NCBI GenBank assembly: GCA_014360105.1
Contig: JACIYD010000108.1
Coordinates: 1 to 5,952 of the forward strand
Direction of reading: 5' to 3'
DNA length: 5,952 nucleotides
Origin: Clostridia bacterium
Lineage (GTDB): Bacteria; Bacillota; DSM-521; Neomoorellales; SLTJ01
Numbering within the stretch: the first letter of the stretch is position 1; every line of letters begins with the position of its first letter. Below, piece after piece: positions 5,812 to 5,952 of the stretch. The notes under the pieces are model-generated. The model made no database searches, was not told the DNA's origin, and saw only the letters and a program-made list of their open reading frames with translations. A program made the translations under genes and the position numbers.

Positions 5812-5846
5812 TTGAGCCCGGGGCACGAAGTAAAACCGGGGCTCAA
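5812..5846 (+). repeat. Stem-loop in the leader of the glycosyltransferase gene
   Basis: TTGAGCCC (5812-5819) and GGGCTCAA (5839-5846) form a perfect 8-bp stem. Two more G-C pairs (5820-5821 with 5836-5837) are possible after one bulged G. The loop is about 14-19 nt and A-rich on one side. No T-run follows on either strand, so it is not a standard terminator. The stem ends 13 nt before the ribosome binding site at 5860, a position suited to an operator or a translation-modulating leader element. Confidence 0.45.
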
Positions 5847-5859
5847 GACTTGCCAACAC

Positions 5860-5865
5860 GGAGGG
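5860..5865 (+). promoter_or_regulatory. Ribosome binding site for the glycosyltransferase start
   Basis: GGAGGG lies 6 nt before the TTG at 5872-5874. It separates this start from an in-frame TTG twenty codons upstream (5812), whose purine-rich site is only about 1-2 nt away and whose extra peptide does not look like the family. Confidence 0.6.
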
Positions 5866-5871
5866 ATTTGC

Positions 5872-5952
5872 TTGGTTATAGGCGCACTTGTACCGGCTTA
5901 CAATGAGGGACCGCGGTTAGGGAAGGTGCTCGACTTACTCGCCTCTTTGCCA
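5872..5952 (+). CDS. Family 2 glycosyltransferase, N-terminal part (runs off the window)
   Basis: Twenty-seven codons are open to the window edge on the plus strand. They begin TTG-Val-Ile-Gly-Ala and contain LVPAYNEGPRLGKVLDLL (residues 6-23). Hydrophobic strand, then Pro-Ala-Tyr-Asn-Glu, then a Gly-x-x-Leu helix, is the characteristic first beta-alpha unit of GT-A fold family 2 glycosyltransferases. That unit binds the nucleotide of the sugar donor, as in dolichol-phosphate mannose synthase-like and polyisoprenyl glycosyltransferases. The ribosome site GGAGGG supports the TTG start. Acceptor and donor cannot be judged from this piece. The gene is divergent from the CofE-like gene. I could not find a convincing plus-strand promoter in the 143-bp intergenic region. 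Confidence 0.78.
   Translation, partial: MVIGALVPAYNEGPRLGKVLDLLASLP

Noticed and set aside
5812..5871. Upstream in-frame TTG start for the glycosyltransferase (5812)
   Set aside because: Its purine-rich site is only 1-2 nt away, it lies inside the stem-loop, and the extra 20 residues do not resemble the family N-terminus.

Overview
The window looks like a chromosomal segment of a GC-rich Firmicute. The likely group is the thermophilic clostridial lineage around Moorella, Thermanaeromonas and Desulfotomaculum-like bacteria. This is an inference from the GC-rich codon use, strong purine-rich Shine-Dalgarno sites, frequent GTG/TTG starts, a sigma-A type promoter, and a CofE-like gene outside any visible F420 pathway. 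Nothing suggests a mobile element, phage, CRISPR array, tRNA or rRNA.

Layout from right to left, because nearly everything is on the minus strand. At the far right (5872-5952) a plus-strand gene begins and runs off the edge. Its 27 visible codons carry a family 2 glycosyltransferase N-terminus. A 143-bp divergent intergenic region (5729-5871) separates it from the first minus-strand gene. That region holds a well-formed extended -10 promoter for the minus direction and a stem-loop in the leader of the plus-strand gene. The minus-strand series then runs: CofE-like F420-0:L-glutamate ligase homologue (5027-5728), a 99-bp gap, ABC ATPase (3959-4927), ABC-2 type permease of the GldF kind (3249-3959), GldG-like auxiliary membrane protein (1822-3234), DUF4340 membrane-anchored protein (863-1825), and a divergent prolipoprotein diacylglyceryl transferase (109-861). 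After a 95-bp gap with an inverted repeat, another minus-strand gene appears to start at 13 and leaves the window.

The five genes from the ATPase to lgt are packed as one operon: a 1-nt stop/start overlap, a 14-nt gap, a 4-nt overlap and a 1-nt gap. The ATPase and permease would form a GldA/GldF-type ABC unit. GldG and DUF4340 would each present a large extracytoplasmic domain anchored in the membrane. Lgt, which lipidates exported prolipoproteins, is translationally linked to this set. The natural reading is an envelope-biogenesis or export operon of unknown substrate; gliding motility is not implied by the Gld names. The most useful observations are the hidden glycosyltransferase start, the start corrections for four genes, the atypical Lgt signature, and the CofE-like gene as a possible non-F420 ligase. 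I found no clearly new defence or mobile system.
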